64,000 nt of DNA from Symsagittifera roscoffensis (GCF_963678635.1 NC_087063.1:28470599-28534598); one strand, 5' to 3'. Positions 1 to 12,857 are shown, counted from the first letter of the stretch. Notes: generated by a model not told the origin, from the sequence alone. Translations and numbers: made by a program.

Positions 1-279
1 ATTTTTTTAGTTTTTTAGATCAAGGCTTTTTTGATTTGGCAGTTGAATTATTTTATTGGATTTGTTCACAACGTATAGACTTTAAAAATCTTGTTTGATC
101 GGTGGTGACTTGTGTGGATTGTTTTTGGCTGTTGGGACCAAAAAATCTGTTTCGTTGGGGCCAAAAAATCTGTTTCGTTGTTGGAAAATAAAATCATCAG
201 CTAAAACTGTGGGTACCAACAAACGCGAGTGCGGTGGGGGGGGGGGGGGTGAGTAGAGAGCCCAACTCTACGTTTAATC
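1..279. other. Non-coding, low-complexity lead-in
   Basis: No gene is visible. There is a 23-bp direct duplication near 135-185 (CCAAAAAATCTGTTTCGTTG twice) and a run of 14 G at 236-249, just before the large tandem duplication. Confidence 0.6.
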
Positions 280-594
280 TTACTAAAAAGTTACGACTGC
301 ACTAAAAACAATCACCCTTAGTGCAGGTGCAACTGATGCCCTATTATCCTTTTATAATACCAAGCTGGTAGCCTATTATTCCTAATTGTTCTGTGCACTT
401 TTTTTAGTACCAATCAGGTACATTGAGTATCAAAATTCGAATCTAAATGAGTTTACTGAACGGGGTTTCTTTTTTTGTTTGATCAGATTTTCTATCTATT
501 TCAATCAAGAGAAAAAGGTAAAAGTCGAGCAATTGTATGTCAGAGAACCAAAGTTTCAATAGTTGCTGGGTTTTCTGGAGTTTTGACTTTTCAG

Positions 595-1185
595 TTTACC
601 GCCACAATGAATCAATCAAAGCAATCATCACCGCATATGACTTCTCATTTGCACAACGCGGTCAGACTGTGGACGTTTTGCACCACTTTGATGGAATGTT
701 CAGGGCTAAAAGACACTTAGAGCAAGTGGAGTAAAATTAACAAGTCTACTGGTTAGAAGTTTGAATGGTTGAGCTGAATTGAAACTGATTTTTATAAAGT
801 TCAAGTTTCAAACTTATGTTTTCATCATGGACAATCAAACAGAGAGCCTGTTTTTGAATGGCTAAAAGAATTGTTCAAAATTTTTTGGAAACACTTAACC
901 GGTTCTAAAAAGTGGTCTTTTTAATTTTTTAGCGTAAGTTGATATATCAGTTACTCTCTCATCATGGATTTTTTGTCAAAGATTTAGATTTTTTGCGCAG
1001 CCATGTTCAAAATGTTGGTGGAGTTGTAACCCAGCTGCAAAAATTTTTTGCCCAGTTCTTCGATCAAGTAAATAAATTTCGGCTTTCTCAGCTATGTTCA
1101 GATTTTCTTTGGGAATATGATCAGACTTGCATCGGAAGTTGACACTCGTAGGCACTATGATTACCCTGGTCCTAAACTGAATTGA
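595..1185 (+). CDS. 3' end of an unrecognised gene, copy 1 (candidate exons 595-730, 1001-1067, 1102-1185)
   Basis: I do not recognise the protein. Three blocks have coding character, and their phases join without a stop. Block 1 (595-730) follows TTTTCAG, ends phase 2 before GTAAAA and reads YRHNESIKAIITAYDFSF in part. Block 2 (1001-1067) follows TTGCGCAG and contains VQNVGGVVTQLQKFFAQFF. Block 3 (1102-1185) follows GTTCAG and ends GPKLN-stop. Splicing 2 to 3 would need a very short 34-nt intron (GTAAAT...TTCAG). The alternative is that blocks 2 and 3 are one exon and this copy has a one-base frameshift, because in copy 2 they are continuously open. Upstream exons would lie left of the window. 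Confidence that these are exons is moderate; function is unknown. Confidence 0.4.
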
Positions 1186-1866
1186 CTGAGATAATTTAAC
1201 GTGAAGATAAACCCACGTAATCTACAGATTTTGAATTTTGCTTGAGTTTATGACTAAAACAATACCAAATTTCAACCTATAATTAACACTTTTCAATTAT
1301 ATCTAAGTTTATGGGGGAACTAGATACGGCAAACTTCATTTTATTGACCATTTTACAAAACAAATTTTTCGTTTTTTCTTCAGTTTTCAATTTATCGGCT
1401 AAATTTGCCCATTTTTCTTTATAATCAATTTCGCTATTATTTGTCCCGATAACTCGAAGAGTGGTAAGAACTTTTGGTTCCGGTCGGTTTTTTTCATACC
1501 AATTTTGACTACCTCAAGAAAAACTTGTAGGGAGTCAAATATAAGGAGTCTTACTAATAAGGTTACGACTGCACTAAAAACAATTACCCTTAGTGCAGGT
1601 GTAACTGATGCCCTATTATCCTTTTATAATACCAAGCTGGTAGCCTATTATTCCTAATTGTTCTGTGCACTTTTTTAGTACCAATCAGGTACATTGAGTA
1701 TCAAAATTCGAATTTTAATGAGTTTACCGAACGGGGTTCCTTTTTTTGTTTGATCAGATTTTCTATCTATTTCAATAAAGAGGAAAAAGGTACAAGTCGA
1801 GCAATTGTATGTCAAAGAATCAAAGTTTCAATAGTTGCTGGGTTTTCTGGAGTTTTGACTTTTCAG

Positions 1867-2446
1867 TTTACCGCCACAATAAATCAATCAAAGCAATCAT
1901 CATCGCATTTGACTTCTCATTTGCACAACGCGGTCAGACTGTGGACGTTTTGCACCACTTTGATGGAATGTTCAGGGCTAAAAGACACTTAGACCAAGTG
2001 GAGTAAAATTAACAAGTCTAATGGTTAGAAGTTTGAATGGTTGAACTGAATTACCACTGATTTTTATAAAGTTCAAGTTTGAAACTTATGTTTTCATCTT
2101 GGACAATCAAACAGAGAGCCTGTTTTTGAATGGCTAAAAGAATTGTTCAAAATTTTTTAACCGGTTCTAAAAAGTGGTCTTTTTAATTTTTTAGCGTAAG
2201 TTGATATATCAGTTACTCTCTCATCATGGATTTTTTGTCAAAGATTTAGATTTTTTGCGCAGCCATGTTCAAAATGTTGGTGGAGTTGTAACCCAGCTAC
2301 AAAATTTTTTTGCCCAGTTTTTCGATCAAGTAAATAAATTTCGGCTTTTGCAGCTATCTTCAGATTTTTTTGGGAATATGTTCAGACTTGCATCGGAAGT
2401 TGACACTCGTAGGTACTATGATTACCCTGGTCCTAAACTGGATTGA
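1867..2446 (+). CDS. 3' end of the same unrecognised gene, copy 2 (candidate exons 1867-2002 and 2263-2446)
   Basis: This is the duplicate of the preceding entry. The first exon is intact, with a few amino-acid replacements (E/K, T/I, Y/F). Here blocks 2 and 3 are joined in a single open frame from 2263 to the stop at 2446. The piece that would be a 34-nt intron in copy 1 is instead translated, because a T-run is one base shorter. Either this copy is the functional one and copy 1 is frameshifted, or the reverse. Polymorphism or a homopolymer sequencing error could also explain it. Confidence 0.35.
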
Positions 2447-2784
2447 CTGAGATAATTTAACGTGAAGATGAACCCACGTAATCTACAGAGGATTTTGAAT
2501 TTTGCTTGAGTTTATGACTAAAACAATACCAAATTTCAACCTATAATTAACAACTTTCAATTATATCTAAAGTTATGGTGGAACTAGATACGGCAATATT
2601 CATTTTACTGATCATTTTACAAAGCAATTTTTTCGTTTTTTCTTCAGTTTTCAATTTATCGGCTAAATTTGCTCATTTTTCTTTATAATCAATTTTGCTA
2701 ATATTTGTCCCGAACTTTTGGTGCCGGTCGGTTTTTTTCATACCAATTTTGACTACCTCAAGAAAAACTTGTAGGGAGTCAAAT

Positions 2785-3409
2785 GTGGTTCCAGTCAAAT
2801 GTTAAATGTTGTTCCTTTTAATTAATATTCAATTATTTCCTGGAAAAATTGAAAAGTGTCCCTCAGTGACGAGAAAACTTAATTTGAATGTTTTCGGCTT
2901 TCAAAATAATTCAGTCCAAATTTGATTAACTAAAGCAAATATCAGAAAATGGTGTCAACGCAACACAAACTTTTAAAATATTTTTTTTGGTCATTTTTGC
3001 TAATACTAACATTAATTTCAGTTTCAAACTAACATTAATACTAACGTTAATTTCAAATTCAAGCTACATTATTTTCAGTTCAAGATATGGAAATTCGGAT
3101 TCTGGGCGGTTAAATGCACGAATTTTTTCCCTTGCATTATTGTATCGGAACATTCTGTGCTAATGGTACTGCAACCTGCTATCCTTGTTTTATTATGTTT
3201 TCACAACACGGGCAAAAATTTATAACTTATGGATTGCTCCGTCTGGACCAGTATATTTCATGTCCATTAGGCATAAGATGTAGCAGTAGCTTTCATCCTG
3301 GGTATTTTGTACAGTGTTTCCCGATTTGTTTCAAAAGTGTGTTTAGTAAAAATCAAATGCGTTTAGGAATGCTGTGAAGGTGTCCAAAGAAAAGGAAATT
3401 TAAGACTGC
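2785..3409. other. No gene recognised
   Basis: AT-rich sequence with repeated ACTAACATTAAT runs near 3005-3050. A cysteine-rich 87-codon frame at 3114-3377 lacks convincing coding or splice support. Confidence 0.5.
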
Positions 3410-3930
3410 TCGTATCAGGGCGCAGCACTCAATGTTCCTACTGGCATTTAAGGTCTATTGAGTATTGCTCACCTGAAAAACATTGGATAATAATTTCAAA
3501 ATTAAATCAAAAAGTTATTGTTTTTTGAAACTCTTTTTGAAATCAACCCCCCCATACACCGTGTAAAGTATAAAATTATATGTTTTGCATATAGCAAAAA
3601 ATTAAATACACCAAATAGCATACCTCAATTCAATTTGGAACGATGTCTAAGATGGATTAATCTCCGCTTACGAGTTGAAATCATAAAATATATTTCGCTT
3701 TAAGTGTCGCAAATTGGCCAAATTGACAACTTTTAAAACCCTATAAATTTTACAAAAATAGTCACAGATGAAATTTTTTTTAATTCGAGCTCAAGACAAC
3801 AATACTTTTTGAATCGTAAAAAAAATCTCAAAAAGGCACTTCAAAAAGTCGAATTTGAAGTGCACTAATATTTCGTCACTTTTTCCAAAATCGGAACATT
3901 GAAATGAAGCAAAAACAACTTTTATAAACC
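3410..3930. repeat. Dispersed repeat family R, copy 1
   Basis: Shares ordered blocks with copies at 4490-5040 and 6885-7205. These are AAGGTCTAT(T/C)GAG, CAATTTGGA(A/G)CGA, TAATCTCCGCTTACG, AATTGGCCAAATTG, and CTCAAGACAACAATAC followed by a conserved 100-bp tail. No protein family is recognised in it. Confidence 0.75.
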
Positions 3931-4489
3931 TATTAAACCGAAAAATATATATATTTTTGTAGATCCTTCAAACTATAAGGAAACTTTCTGTTACCGCAAA
4001 CGTCAGATAGTACACACATCAAATATATCATAATCAACCCTTTTCAGTCGTATTTCGAGCAGCAATGAACAATAAAAACCAAAAACGCTTTTCAGATTAA
4101 TGTAAAGAGCGACACCTAATTCTTTAAAAGACAGAAAAATTTTGTTTCTCTTGGTTTTTCGTGAGCCATGATCCCTGAATTAACGTCAACTCCTAGCCGC
4201 CTCTTCTAAAAACAGCAGAAATAAGAAAATAGTGAAAAATCCATCTCTGTAGGCACAGATAACTGAGGCCAGAGCCAGCCAATTGCTGAACCGGCTATTC
4301 TTGACATACCGATTTACGATTTGCAGATTGTTTCAGTGAGTTCGGGTTGCATTTACAGTATCGTGAGACCTAGGAATATTCAGTTTGTAGCTTCGAAAAA
4401 AGAACATTTAGAAACAAGTCTGCTTGTACCAAGGAGAGCAAATCTTGAGTACAAGCAGAATGCATGAATTTTTTGAATGAAAACATTCA

Positions 4490-5040
4490 AAAGCCCTGAA
4501 TGAATGTTGCGACTGCCTTTTAAGGTCTATCGAGCAGTAATAGCATGAGAAAATTAATTGTATTAAAAATAAAACAAATAGTATTTTTTTTTAAAGATTT
4601 TTTTTTGTGAAAATTATCCCCACACGCCATATGAAGTTCAAAGTGATAAACTTCGCTCCTTGTAACATTTCATTTAGGGCGAATAAGCTTCCTTCAACCA
4701 ATTTGGAGCGAATTCTAAGACTGACTAAATCTCCGCTTACGCGTTAATAGCGTGAAATACATCGCGCGTTAATTGCCTAAATTGGCCAAAATGGCAATCT
4801 TTAAACCCCCATAAGTTAACAAAAAATGATCACAGGTGAAGTATTTTTTCAAATTTAGGCTCAGGACAACAATACATTTTGAAAGATAAAAGAAAAATTT
4901 GTCAAAAGTAGCTAGTTAAAAAGTCGAAACCTGTTTGAAAAAAAAACCCACCCGAGCACATATATTCCGTTACTTTCGTTAGGAAAGTCGGAAAAAAAAG
5001 GTTCAGATGAAAAACCAGTCGCATGTTGTCAAACGAAGAG
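4490..5040. repeat. Dispersed repeat family R, copy 2
   Basis: Same block order as copy 1: AAGGTCTATCGAG at about 4522, CTCCGCTTACGCGTTAATAG near 4731, AATTGGCCAAAATGGCAA near 4780, CTCAGGACAACAATACATTT near 4860. It is diverged by substitutions and small indels, so the family is old. Confidence 0.75.
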
Positions 5041-6242
5041 CATATATAGCAACTTGAGCTGCTTAAACTAATTTCAAATATAAGCATGCTTAAAAAACTC
5101 GGGATGCTAGCTAGGTAAAACGAAGAACTACCATTACTAATTGTTCCAATTTTCGAACAAATTGGAAAATTAATGCTCGGTGTGGTTTTTTTGTTATTCA
5201 GTCAATTTTCGCCGATCCAATTACAGTTTTCAACAAATTTTTTTATACTCCATTGAAGAAACTACTTTCTGAGTTCAAAATTAAAAAGATATTTTACCTC
5301 CGATTATTTTTTGTTAAGTTCTGGTGGCTTGAAAACTGCCAAATTGGCCATGTTCTGGACAAAGTTATGCTAAATTTCATACTTTGATATTGTTCAAAAT
5401 TTATAGGTTTTCAAAATTTTCTTCTCCCAAAAATTTTTCGATTTGGATTAAGAAACAGTCGGAATATTCTGCTTTACCCTGATATACGAGCAGTCTTGTT
5501 TACTTTAGTATTTCCTTTTAAAACATGTCACATTTGAAAGGCTTTTCTAGCCTGGAAATTGCTGTAGACAACTTTAATTTGTAATTCTAAGAGGGCGGAG
5601 AGTTTGGAATGTACATTTATTTGCTGTCGTGAGCTCAACGAGCAGCATGTTTTTTTTAGAATTTCCCACTCTTTTTTAGTAAACTTGCTCATACAGCAAT
5701 TTTGATGAAAGAAATTTTGTCGATGAAAAGCAATTTTGAAAGAAAATTTTTCTCGCTGACATTGTATTTTATTACAGTTTAGAACATCTAAAGTCACTTA
5801 AAATCTTATTTCAGAAAAAAATCAAAGGTGAGAAATAGAAAAAACCAGGAGCTTGACTGGATACTTCAAAAAGTATCACTTCAAAGAATTTGTTTAAAAA
5901 ATGGATTAACTTGAACATGACCCCTTCCAAGCCCGGCTTTTCTCCTGTTCCTCATTTCGGTCGTACAACTAGTGAACTTGACTGTTCTTCTTTCCAATTA
6001 CAGCCCCCCTCCCCAACAAGCTATAGCTTCCATTGTACAAAAGTGACAGTAATTGTAATTTTTTGCTACTAGGCTGGGAGGGGGCTGCAAGTTTTACTGC
6101 TGCATTTTTGTTTCACGCTCGTGCAATTTTCATGCAATATTTTCCCATTCCCGTTTCACATCTCTACCCTCGAGGAGATCGATAGATATTCTGTAGTTTA
6201 TTGCCGAGTAATTCCCTTTGATTGTCGTAAACGAAAACACGG
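5041..6242. other. No gene recognised
   Basis: AT-rich intergenic sequence. A pyrimidine-rich, more GC-rich patch lies at about 5925-6020 (AAGCCCGGCTTTTCTCCTG). The stretch 6100-6240, upstream of the exon at 6243, shows no clear promoter motif. Confidence 0.4.
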
Positions 6243-6441
6243 ATGAAGGAGAACCTGTCCAATAAACGCAAACAGCGATCTGCAAATGTTCATACATATT
6301 GCTTTTTATTTGCCACAGAAATAATCAAATTATTTATTTCCCTTCTTTTAAGTCTTAAGTTGGGCGATTCGCTGATACTTTTGCGCAAAACCCTGGGTGG
6401 CTTCAAACAGAAAATACGGTCGAAAGCTCTATTTGAATGCG
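6243..6441 (+). CDS. Candidate exon of a nucleotide-sugar-transporter-like (SLC35A-type) protein
   Basis: An open frame starts at ATG 6243, with an in-frame TAA at 6228-6230, and runs into a strong donor, G|GTAAGT, at 6442. The translation has the pattern of the second membrane segment of SLC35A-family Golgi transporters: ATEIIKLFISLLLSLKLG, followed by a basic loop, then FKQKIRSKALFECG just before the splice. In the family this is followed by a 'P-A-L-x-Y-x-x-Q-N-N' helix on the next exon. I could not find that exon downstream. The first membrane helix is also missing, so this may be a partial or dispersed copy. The family call rests on pattern similarity only. Confidence 0.35.
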
Positions 6442-6625
6442 GTAAGTTTCCTCCGCTACAACTTATGGTTATATCTTCCTGTTAATGTTGTTGATTGTTG
6501 AAAAAGTTACCAAGCAAGTAAATCAAAAAAGCTTACCATTAAACACGACTTGTTGGGCTGTAATATTGGTAAAATTAGAAATTAAGTGTTTATATGAGCG
6601 TAACTTTTAAAATATAGATATTGCT

Positions 6626-6628
6626 CCC

Positions 6629-6659
<31 letters not shown>

Positions 6660-6665
6660 ACCCAC
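6626..6665. repeat. Poly-C run and (CA)n microsatellite
   Basis: Twenty C are followed directly by about eight CA dinucleotides, then CCCACC. Confidence 0.95.
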
Positions 6666-6884
6666 CAAGCTCAAAAACAGAAAAATATATAGCCCCACCA
6701 CACTGTTTTTTTATTATCACGGAGAGGGCTAAATCAAGTCGGAGGACTATAATTGGAAAGACCCAAAAAAAATTTGAAGCTTCATTTTATCATGATTAAA
6801 AATTACACTCGATCAACAAATGAGGAGTGAAATATTTTCAGAAAACAAATTTTTTATACTAAAGTACCATTGACATTTAAATTA

Positions 6885-7205
6885 AAACAATTTTGAGCCG
6901 TATTAAATAGCCGTATACGCGTTAATAGCACAAAGTATATCCCGCTCTAATTGCGCCAAATTGGCCGAATTGCCTGTTTTCGCAACCCCAAAAACTATAC
7001 GACAAATGATTTTGTAAACAATTTTGCTCAAAACGTCAATACCTTTCAGATGGTACAAAAACTCTATCCAAAAATGAATTGTTAGAAAGCCGACATTTGT
7101 CTGAAGAAAAAGACCACACCCGTACAAATGTTCCATAACTTTTTTTCGATTTTTTTTCATTGAAAACAATATAAAGCGCTCCATCAAAATTTGAGGACAA
7201 AATGA
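6885..7205. repeat. Dispersed repeat family R, copy 3 (shorter)
   Basis: Matches the inner blocks of copies 1 and 2: ACGCGTTAATAGCACAAAGTA, CCAAATTGGCCGAATTG, TTTTGCTCAAAACGTCAATAC, and the tail with CCACACCCGTACAAATGTTCC. The left block with AAGGTCTAT is absent. Confidence 0.65.
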
Positions 7206-8995
7206 TCAATACTGAAATTTCACGACGCGTTTTTCTCAAGTTTTATGACTTTGTTTAACTTGATTTTGTAGTAATAACTTGATTTTAACTTGATTTTGTA
7301 GTAATTTTTATGGTTTTTCTCAGTCTTAAAACTGATCGATATATTTGTCTATAAAATATACTTAAATATACTAAAATATAAAAAGATACAATATAAATGG
7401 TTTTTGTTATACACGAATTGTCTATAGATTAAATTTGAAACGATTCAATTGTATTTTCGTTAAACACTAAAAAAGCTATCTATTTAACGACAGAAGAAAA
7501 CCGTTGAAGTCGATAACCTTAAAAAAATGGGTTTCATAATATCGCCTATCATGCCATATTCTATTATCTTTTTATCAACCTAGATAATTCAATGTAATTT
7601 TTTTCTCTAATACGAGGATGTCATCACATTTTAATTAATGTCAACCCAGTTTGAATAAAAATGCGTTGGAAACTTCCAATTTCGTTATTTTTCTCCGGAT
7701 AATTTTAATCAGCATATGATATGCTGATCGAGTATGCGATTGGGTATTTTTGATAAACTTTAAATATTGTCACAAAATCAGTGAAAAATTACTTGATTCC
7801 CAAAAGTCAAAAGAAATTGAATAAAATTCATTTTTTTTCCATTTTTAAAAATAATTTGTCTGTTTTTTTTCCAATACAGAAAAAGGTTAACTTAAGAGCA
7901 AAAAAAATAAAGTAAAGAACATTTCGTCACTTGTTTGTATTCTTTGCCCTTCTAAAGCAAGAAAAGCAAACAAGAATTACAATTGAAATTTATTCAATAT
8001 CTGGGAAAAGCCTCCGAAATTAAACTTCCAATGCCGATTGAGAAATTGGAGACAGAAAAAAGCTTTAGAAAATCAGGAAGTTATATTAACTTGAGCAAAT
8101 ACTGGTACGGCTCTATAGCTTCCATTTCGCCGCTTTCACCATCATTTGACTCAAAGATTGTCGCGTGGCTTAATCTTGCCTGCTATTAATATAACTTTGA
8201 TCTAATTCAAGTTTACTGGCATCTTTTTCTATTTACTTTGAAGAATCAGTCAAAAAATTTTACATTTAACGAGCAAAACTTCATCATATTGGTTACAGAA
8301 AGAAGACAACCACTTTCCTCAAAACCCAAAAGTAAGTCAAAAACCTTTTTTTACCATTGATTTACATGATTGATGCGAAACAAAATTTGAAAACTACTTG
8401 AGTCCATATCATATTTTAGCCTGTTTTTTTTATTTGCCAGCGGCGCAGAACATAAATTTTGAATACAATAGAGTCTTTATAGTATTTTTTCGTGAACTCG
8501 GAAAATAAAATTGGTTGCCTTGAAAAAGTTCAACAAAAACTTCTGCACACGCCACTGCCCACATGCTATTTCTGAGTCCGAGTAGCCGGTAGCTATACAA
8601 ATAACACCAAAAATTTCGACCACATTCTTACAAAAAAAAGGTTTTTTTTTTCTTTAAAATTCCGACCACATTTGATATAAAAACGTTTTTTTTTGTCAAA
8701 TAGAAAATACATTTTTTGTCAAACTTGTATTGTTTGTGCCTTCTAAGTATTATCTTACTTTTTTGTAGATTTTATTTTGAATCAAAAAAATCTTTATAGC
8801 CAAAGAAGCGCAAATTTCTATTTTCCAGAAACGAAACTAAATTTTTTACATCTTAAATGACCGATTTAATCAATTAAACGTAACACATGCTCGCTTTACT
8901 CGCTCAAAATTAGACTGAAAATCAAAAACTTCAAACCGGTTTTTCTCGACAGAGGGTGAACTTTTTACAAAATTGAAAAATACCTGGAACCGAGG
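7206..8995. other. No gene recognised
   Basis: Very AT-rich. A near-perfect 21-bp palindrome (ATCAGCATAT-G-ATATGCTGAT, about 7710-7730) abuts CTCCGGATAATTTTAATCAG. That sequence resembles the end of the inverted-repeat element family seen at 36240-36870 and 53255-53640. Nothing else is supported. Confidence 0.5.
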
Positions 8996-9345
8996 TGCTC
9001 GATTTATGTTTCGACTCTCAAAGTCGAGCACGCGCAGTTTTGCGACTGAAATTCCGCGTTCGAGTAGCAATTTTAAGTCGAGCACAAATCTAAAACACAC
9101 CCGAAATTTGGCCGAGAGAGTCGAAACATAAGTTGAGGACAGTCAAAACATACATAATTTAGGTCGAGCCCAATCAAAACATAATTCGAGAACAGTTGAT
9201 ACATACCCGATTTTGATCGAGTAAATCGAAACATACGTCAAACACAATCGAAACATAGGTTGAGCACAGTCGAAACATGTCCAGCACAAACAAAATATGA
9301 GTCAAGCACAGTCGAAACACAGGTCGAGCACAGTCAAAGAATTAT
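8996..9345. repeat. Degenerate short tandem repeat, GTCGAGCACAGTCGAAACAT consensus
   Basis: About ten imperfect copies of a motif built from (G)TCGAGCACA(G/A)TC(G/A)AAACAT, at irregular spacing of about 20-40 bp. The best copies lie between 9110 and 9340. Confidence 0.75.
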
Positions 9346-12327
9346 GCGAACAGTAAAAAAAAACAGACCTAGAAAAGCACTTTTTGTAGGATTTTTTGCT
9401 GGCACAGATTTTTTTGAGGGACAGATGCAAGTAGTAGAACAATCTTGTATAAGTGTGTTTTTAATGTGCATGTAGCTATAGTCGTCATATACAGGACTGC
9501 TCGTCAATACAGCACTGCCACACGAAGGCCTACACGTGTTCCCAAATAGCTCAAACTACAATTAAAGGGGCTTTAAATATGATATATCACCCATTCTGAC
9601 TAATGATAGTTTTGGCACCTGATTTTGCGTAAAATAAAAACTGAAATCCATCCGAACAAACTTTCTGTGGGCGAAACAACAAACCCCATTTATAGCCTGA
9701 ACAGTTTGGGTAAGTAAAATCCCACCGGATCGGTCTGCTGAAACCCGGCTTGATTGGTCTATATTTTGCTAAGTTGTCCAGAACTATTAGCTTTCATCGC
9801 TAGAACAGTTTTTCGCGATAAAAAAAGTTAATTCCTTACAAATTGGTTAAATTTTATGTGCTTTTCTGCAAAACAGGAAATGAAACCCACCTCACTATCT
9901 TTTCATACGGGGCAACATTGCAGAATCAACTGTACATAACTCTGAAGTCTCAGCTGTCAGGAAAAATATTGATGAATGTCTTAATTCAAGTTCGAAGAGA
10001 AAAATTTAGAAAAAACTAACAAGAGAACTGATTTTAAGTCGAGCACAAGGTATTTTGTTTGTCCGTAGACAGTTGCTCTCATATTACTCAAGGTGAACAT
10101 AAAGGTTGCGACACACAAACCCCAGTTGGTATAAATTATCCATCTATATAAATGTTCATATAGTCCTATAGTCCTTCTAAATGAAATTTCCCCGACTGTC
10201 AAAGATTTTGTAGTTTTTGTTCTGATGAGTTTTCTTTGATCACTCTTATTTTCCTTTACTTCTTCATTCTCCTCTCTCCTTGTGGTTCTCTTGTCCTTTT
10301 CATGTTTTTCTTCTCCGTGGTCCCGTTGTTTACTTTTATTTTCTTTTGTTTATACCTGGGGTGTTACCATGTAGTCTGGTGTCTCTGATGACCAATAATT
10401 TATATTCTGGTGTTGCAAGAATATTGTACGTGGTGACGTTTGTTGATTTTCTGGTCGGCTTTTTGAGACTGGATATCCAACTGGACATGCTTACCAGTTA
10501 GTTTGGGTTTAATCGTTAGATCTTTGATGGCGCTGTATCGGGATATAACATCACTGCATGCCCCGATGAGGGTGCTTAATCTTATTGTTGTCAATTGTTG
10601 TCTTTTTACGCGAACCTTAGAATTAAATCAAGATTAAAAGACACTTTTAGCATTATTTTGGACAAATTTTCATTATTTTGGACATAAATATATCAAAATT
10701 TTTTCACCACAGATATGTCGATTTTTTGGTATAAATATCCACAGAAACTTGCCTTTAGAGTCAGGTATTTCTGATAGTTTTTTTGCCCACGCAATTTTTT
10801 GTGATATTTGCATCACTTCATACACACCTTCTGTCTACAAAAATTTAATTAGCCAGATGACATTCGCAGACTTTGACATTCAAGGAAGTCGAAAAAACGT
10901 TTGCTTGGAACTGCTCAAACAAATAAACAAAAATTGATACCTGGTTGCCATGCAAATAGCGCAGAATGTTCCAATCAGACCCCATCGAAGAACAACAAGT
11001 TCAATTTTCATTTATTTTTTTAGTCCAAAACTTTCTGATCTGTTTTTCTAGAAGAGTTAATGAATTGGAAATGAGCATATGAGCAAAACATTTAATAGCC
11101 AATATAACATTAAAAAACCTATTTTGTTTTTAATTTTCCCTATAAACTTCATGACATTCAGCCATTTTCTCTGCAATGTTTGTGAAATACTTGTTCAACT
11201 GGTTCGCAGACAAAAAGGACTGTTCAACTGGCTGCTTTGAAGTTTCGTTTCATAATGTTTTCATCAATTTGTAAAAATTTCGTCATTTTGTATCCCCGTT
11301 CGTGCATAGAAAGGCTGGATTGATTTCCAAATATTCGATGTTAATTTCAATTGTCTGCATTTCATTTGGAAGCCAAAAATGCGATTCTAACTTTTTGTCC
11401 GTTTGTTTCAAGGTTTTTCTTTTTTTGAAAAAATAGCTTTCCTGTTTTTGAAAAACCCGATTCTTTCCTAATTTCATTTCCAAGTAATTATTTTTCGCTT
11501 TATTGTCACTTTTTCAGATTTGTACGCTGATATTGTGAAGTGATAGGCCGCAAACACGGATAATTAGAAGCTCTCCAGGGTACAAAATATCAAAACTTTG
11601 TAATAACTGAGCAAGTTTATTTTTGCATTTTTTCCCATTTGTGCACCAGTCGAAGTTGAAATCTCCACAAAAAATTTTTTGTCAGTTGGTCAGGTTTCCA
11701 GGCTAGCTAATGCATAGCTAAAGTTTCAAAGAAATTGTCTATTTTGGCATTTGGGCGCCTGTACAAAACCGTAAAAAATTTCAAAGTTTTCAAATCTTTT
11801 CTTGAACGTCAAAATCTAAGGTTGGCCAGTTTCAAATTTTCCGCCAAAAATCTATTTCTTTTTTTTTTGACTTTAAGCCCTACTTCTCCTCTTTTCCTTG
11901 CTCTAATGTAAAAAAAGTAATTCTTGATACATTTGTAGTTTGAAATCTTTGTTCGGGGAGCTCTCAGACAGCCATGTTTCTGAAAGCGCTAACAACTCAA
12001 GTTGTGTTACCTTTTTCAAGCTGTAATTCTAAAAATGGGAAATTTTGTATGATTGATCTCAAATACCGTAAACAAATACTTGGTTGATTTACCATTTTCA
12101 TGCAGGAAAAGCTAGTGCATTTTTTTTCTAATTAACCTACCAAAGACTTACAATTAACTATAGTTGTAACCTCATATGTAGAGTTAAACCTGGTTAGCCG
12201 ACAAAAAGTCACAAACCATTCAAGCACTTAATTGGGAAGTTCTGTGATTTTCTCCGACTGACTCAGAAAATTGCTGATTCAAAAATCCTAATTCCCTAGT
12301 TTTTCAAAAAAATTTGCAGACAATTTC
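9346..12327. other. No gene recognised
   Basis: AT-rich intergenic DNA. A slightly more GC-rich patch at 10370-10600 has a 64-codon minus-strand frame (10400-10594), but no splice sites, start context or family resemblance that I trust. Confidence 0.4.
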
Positions 12328-12857
12328 ATCTTTCCACTTTTTTCTCCCACTCTGACTTTTTGAGTTATCACTAACCTCTTTGTTCCTTATTCTTTTGCGG
12401 CTTTTCTGTCGCCTAGGGCAGGGAAAACTCAACACTCTGCACGAAGAAGTCACAAAAGAAAGCATCGCAGAAAAATCTCATCTACAATTTTCTAATTTAC
12501 ATACACAACATTAATCATGAATGGGAATCAAAATTTTTCAAACTATTTTCGTTTTACTTGCGGGCATTTTTCATTGTCAAAAATAGAGAAGAAACAAAAG
12601 CATATGCTTGCTCTGTTTAAAGAGGAAACTCAAAATTATTTCATTCCAACAACTTTTCACAGTTTAATACCACTGTTTATCAAATTGGCTATTTTTTTCC
12701 ATTTATCCACCTCATAAAGAACTAATTTTATTCATTTATATGCAGAAAACTTTTCGTCTCTGTTTTTAGTTCATACTGCATTTATCGATTGCTCGCTCTA
12801 CGCTGCGAATGCTGTTTCCTTTTTCATTGGGTTTTTCAGCTTTTCCATATCAGTTTG

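Larger units (their letters stand above)
280..2784. repeat. 1.26-kb direct tandem duplication (two units)
   Basis: Unit 1 runs from about 280 to 1541 and unit 2 from about 1549 to 2784. They share their start (TTACGACTGCACTAAAAACA) and their end (GACTACCTCAAGAAAAACTT). The copies differ by scattered substitutions and small indels only, for example about 17 bp missing near 2158 and 17 bp missing near 2707. Each unit carries the same candidate terminal exons, listed separately. Confidence 0.9.

Noticed and set aside
3114..3377. 87-codon cysteine-rich frame that could suggest a small secreted peptide
   Set aside because: No signal peptide, no splice signals and no cysteine pattern I can match to a family; other frames are open here too.
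6903..7187. 94-codon minus-strand frame inside dispersed repeat R
   Set aside because: The equivalent frames in the other two copies are interrupted, and no domain is recognisable.
12517..12717. A 66-codon plus-strand frame, repeated at 15155, 17829 and 20258, with two more (65 and 67 codons) in each unit
   Set aside because: Conserved only because the four array units are recent duplicates. They start at weak contexts, are low-complexity (Phe, Leu, Lys, Ser) and overlap or oppose the ORF1-like domain.
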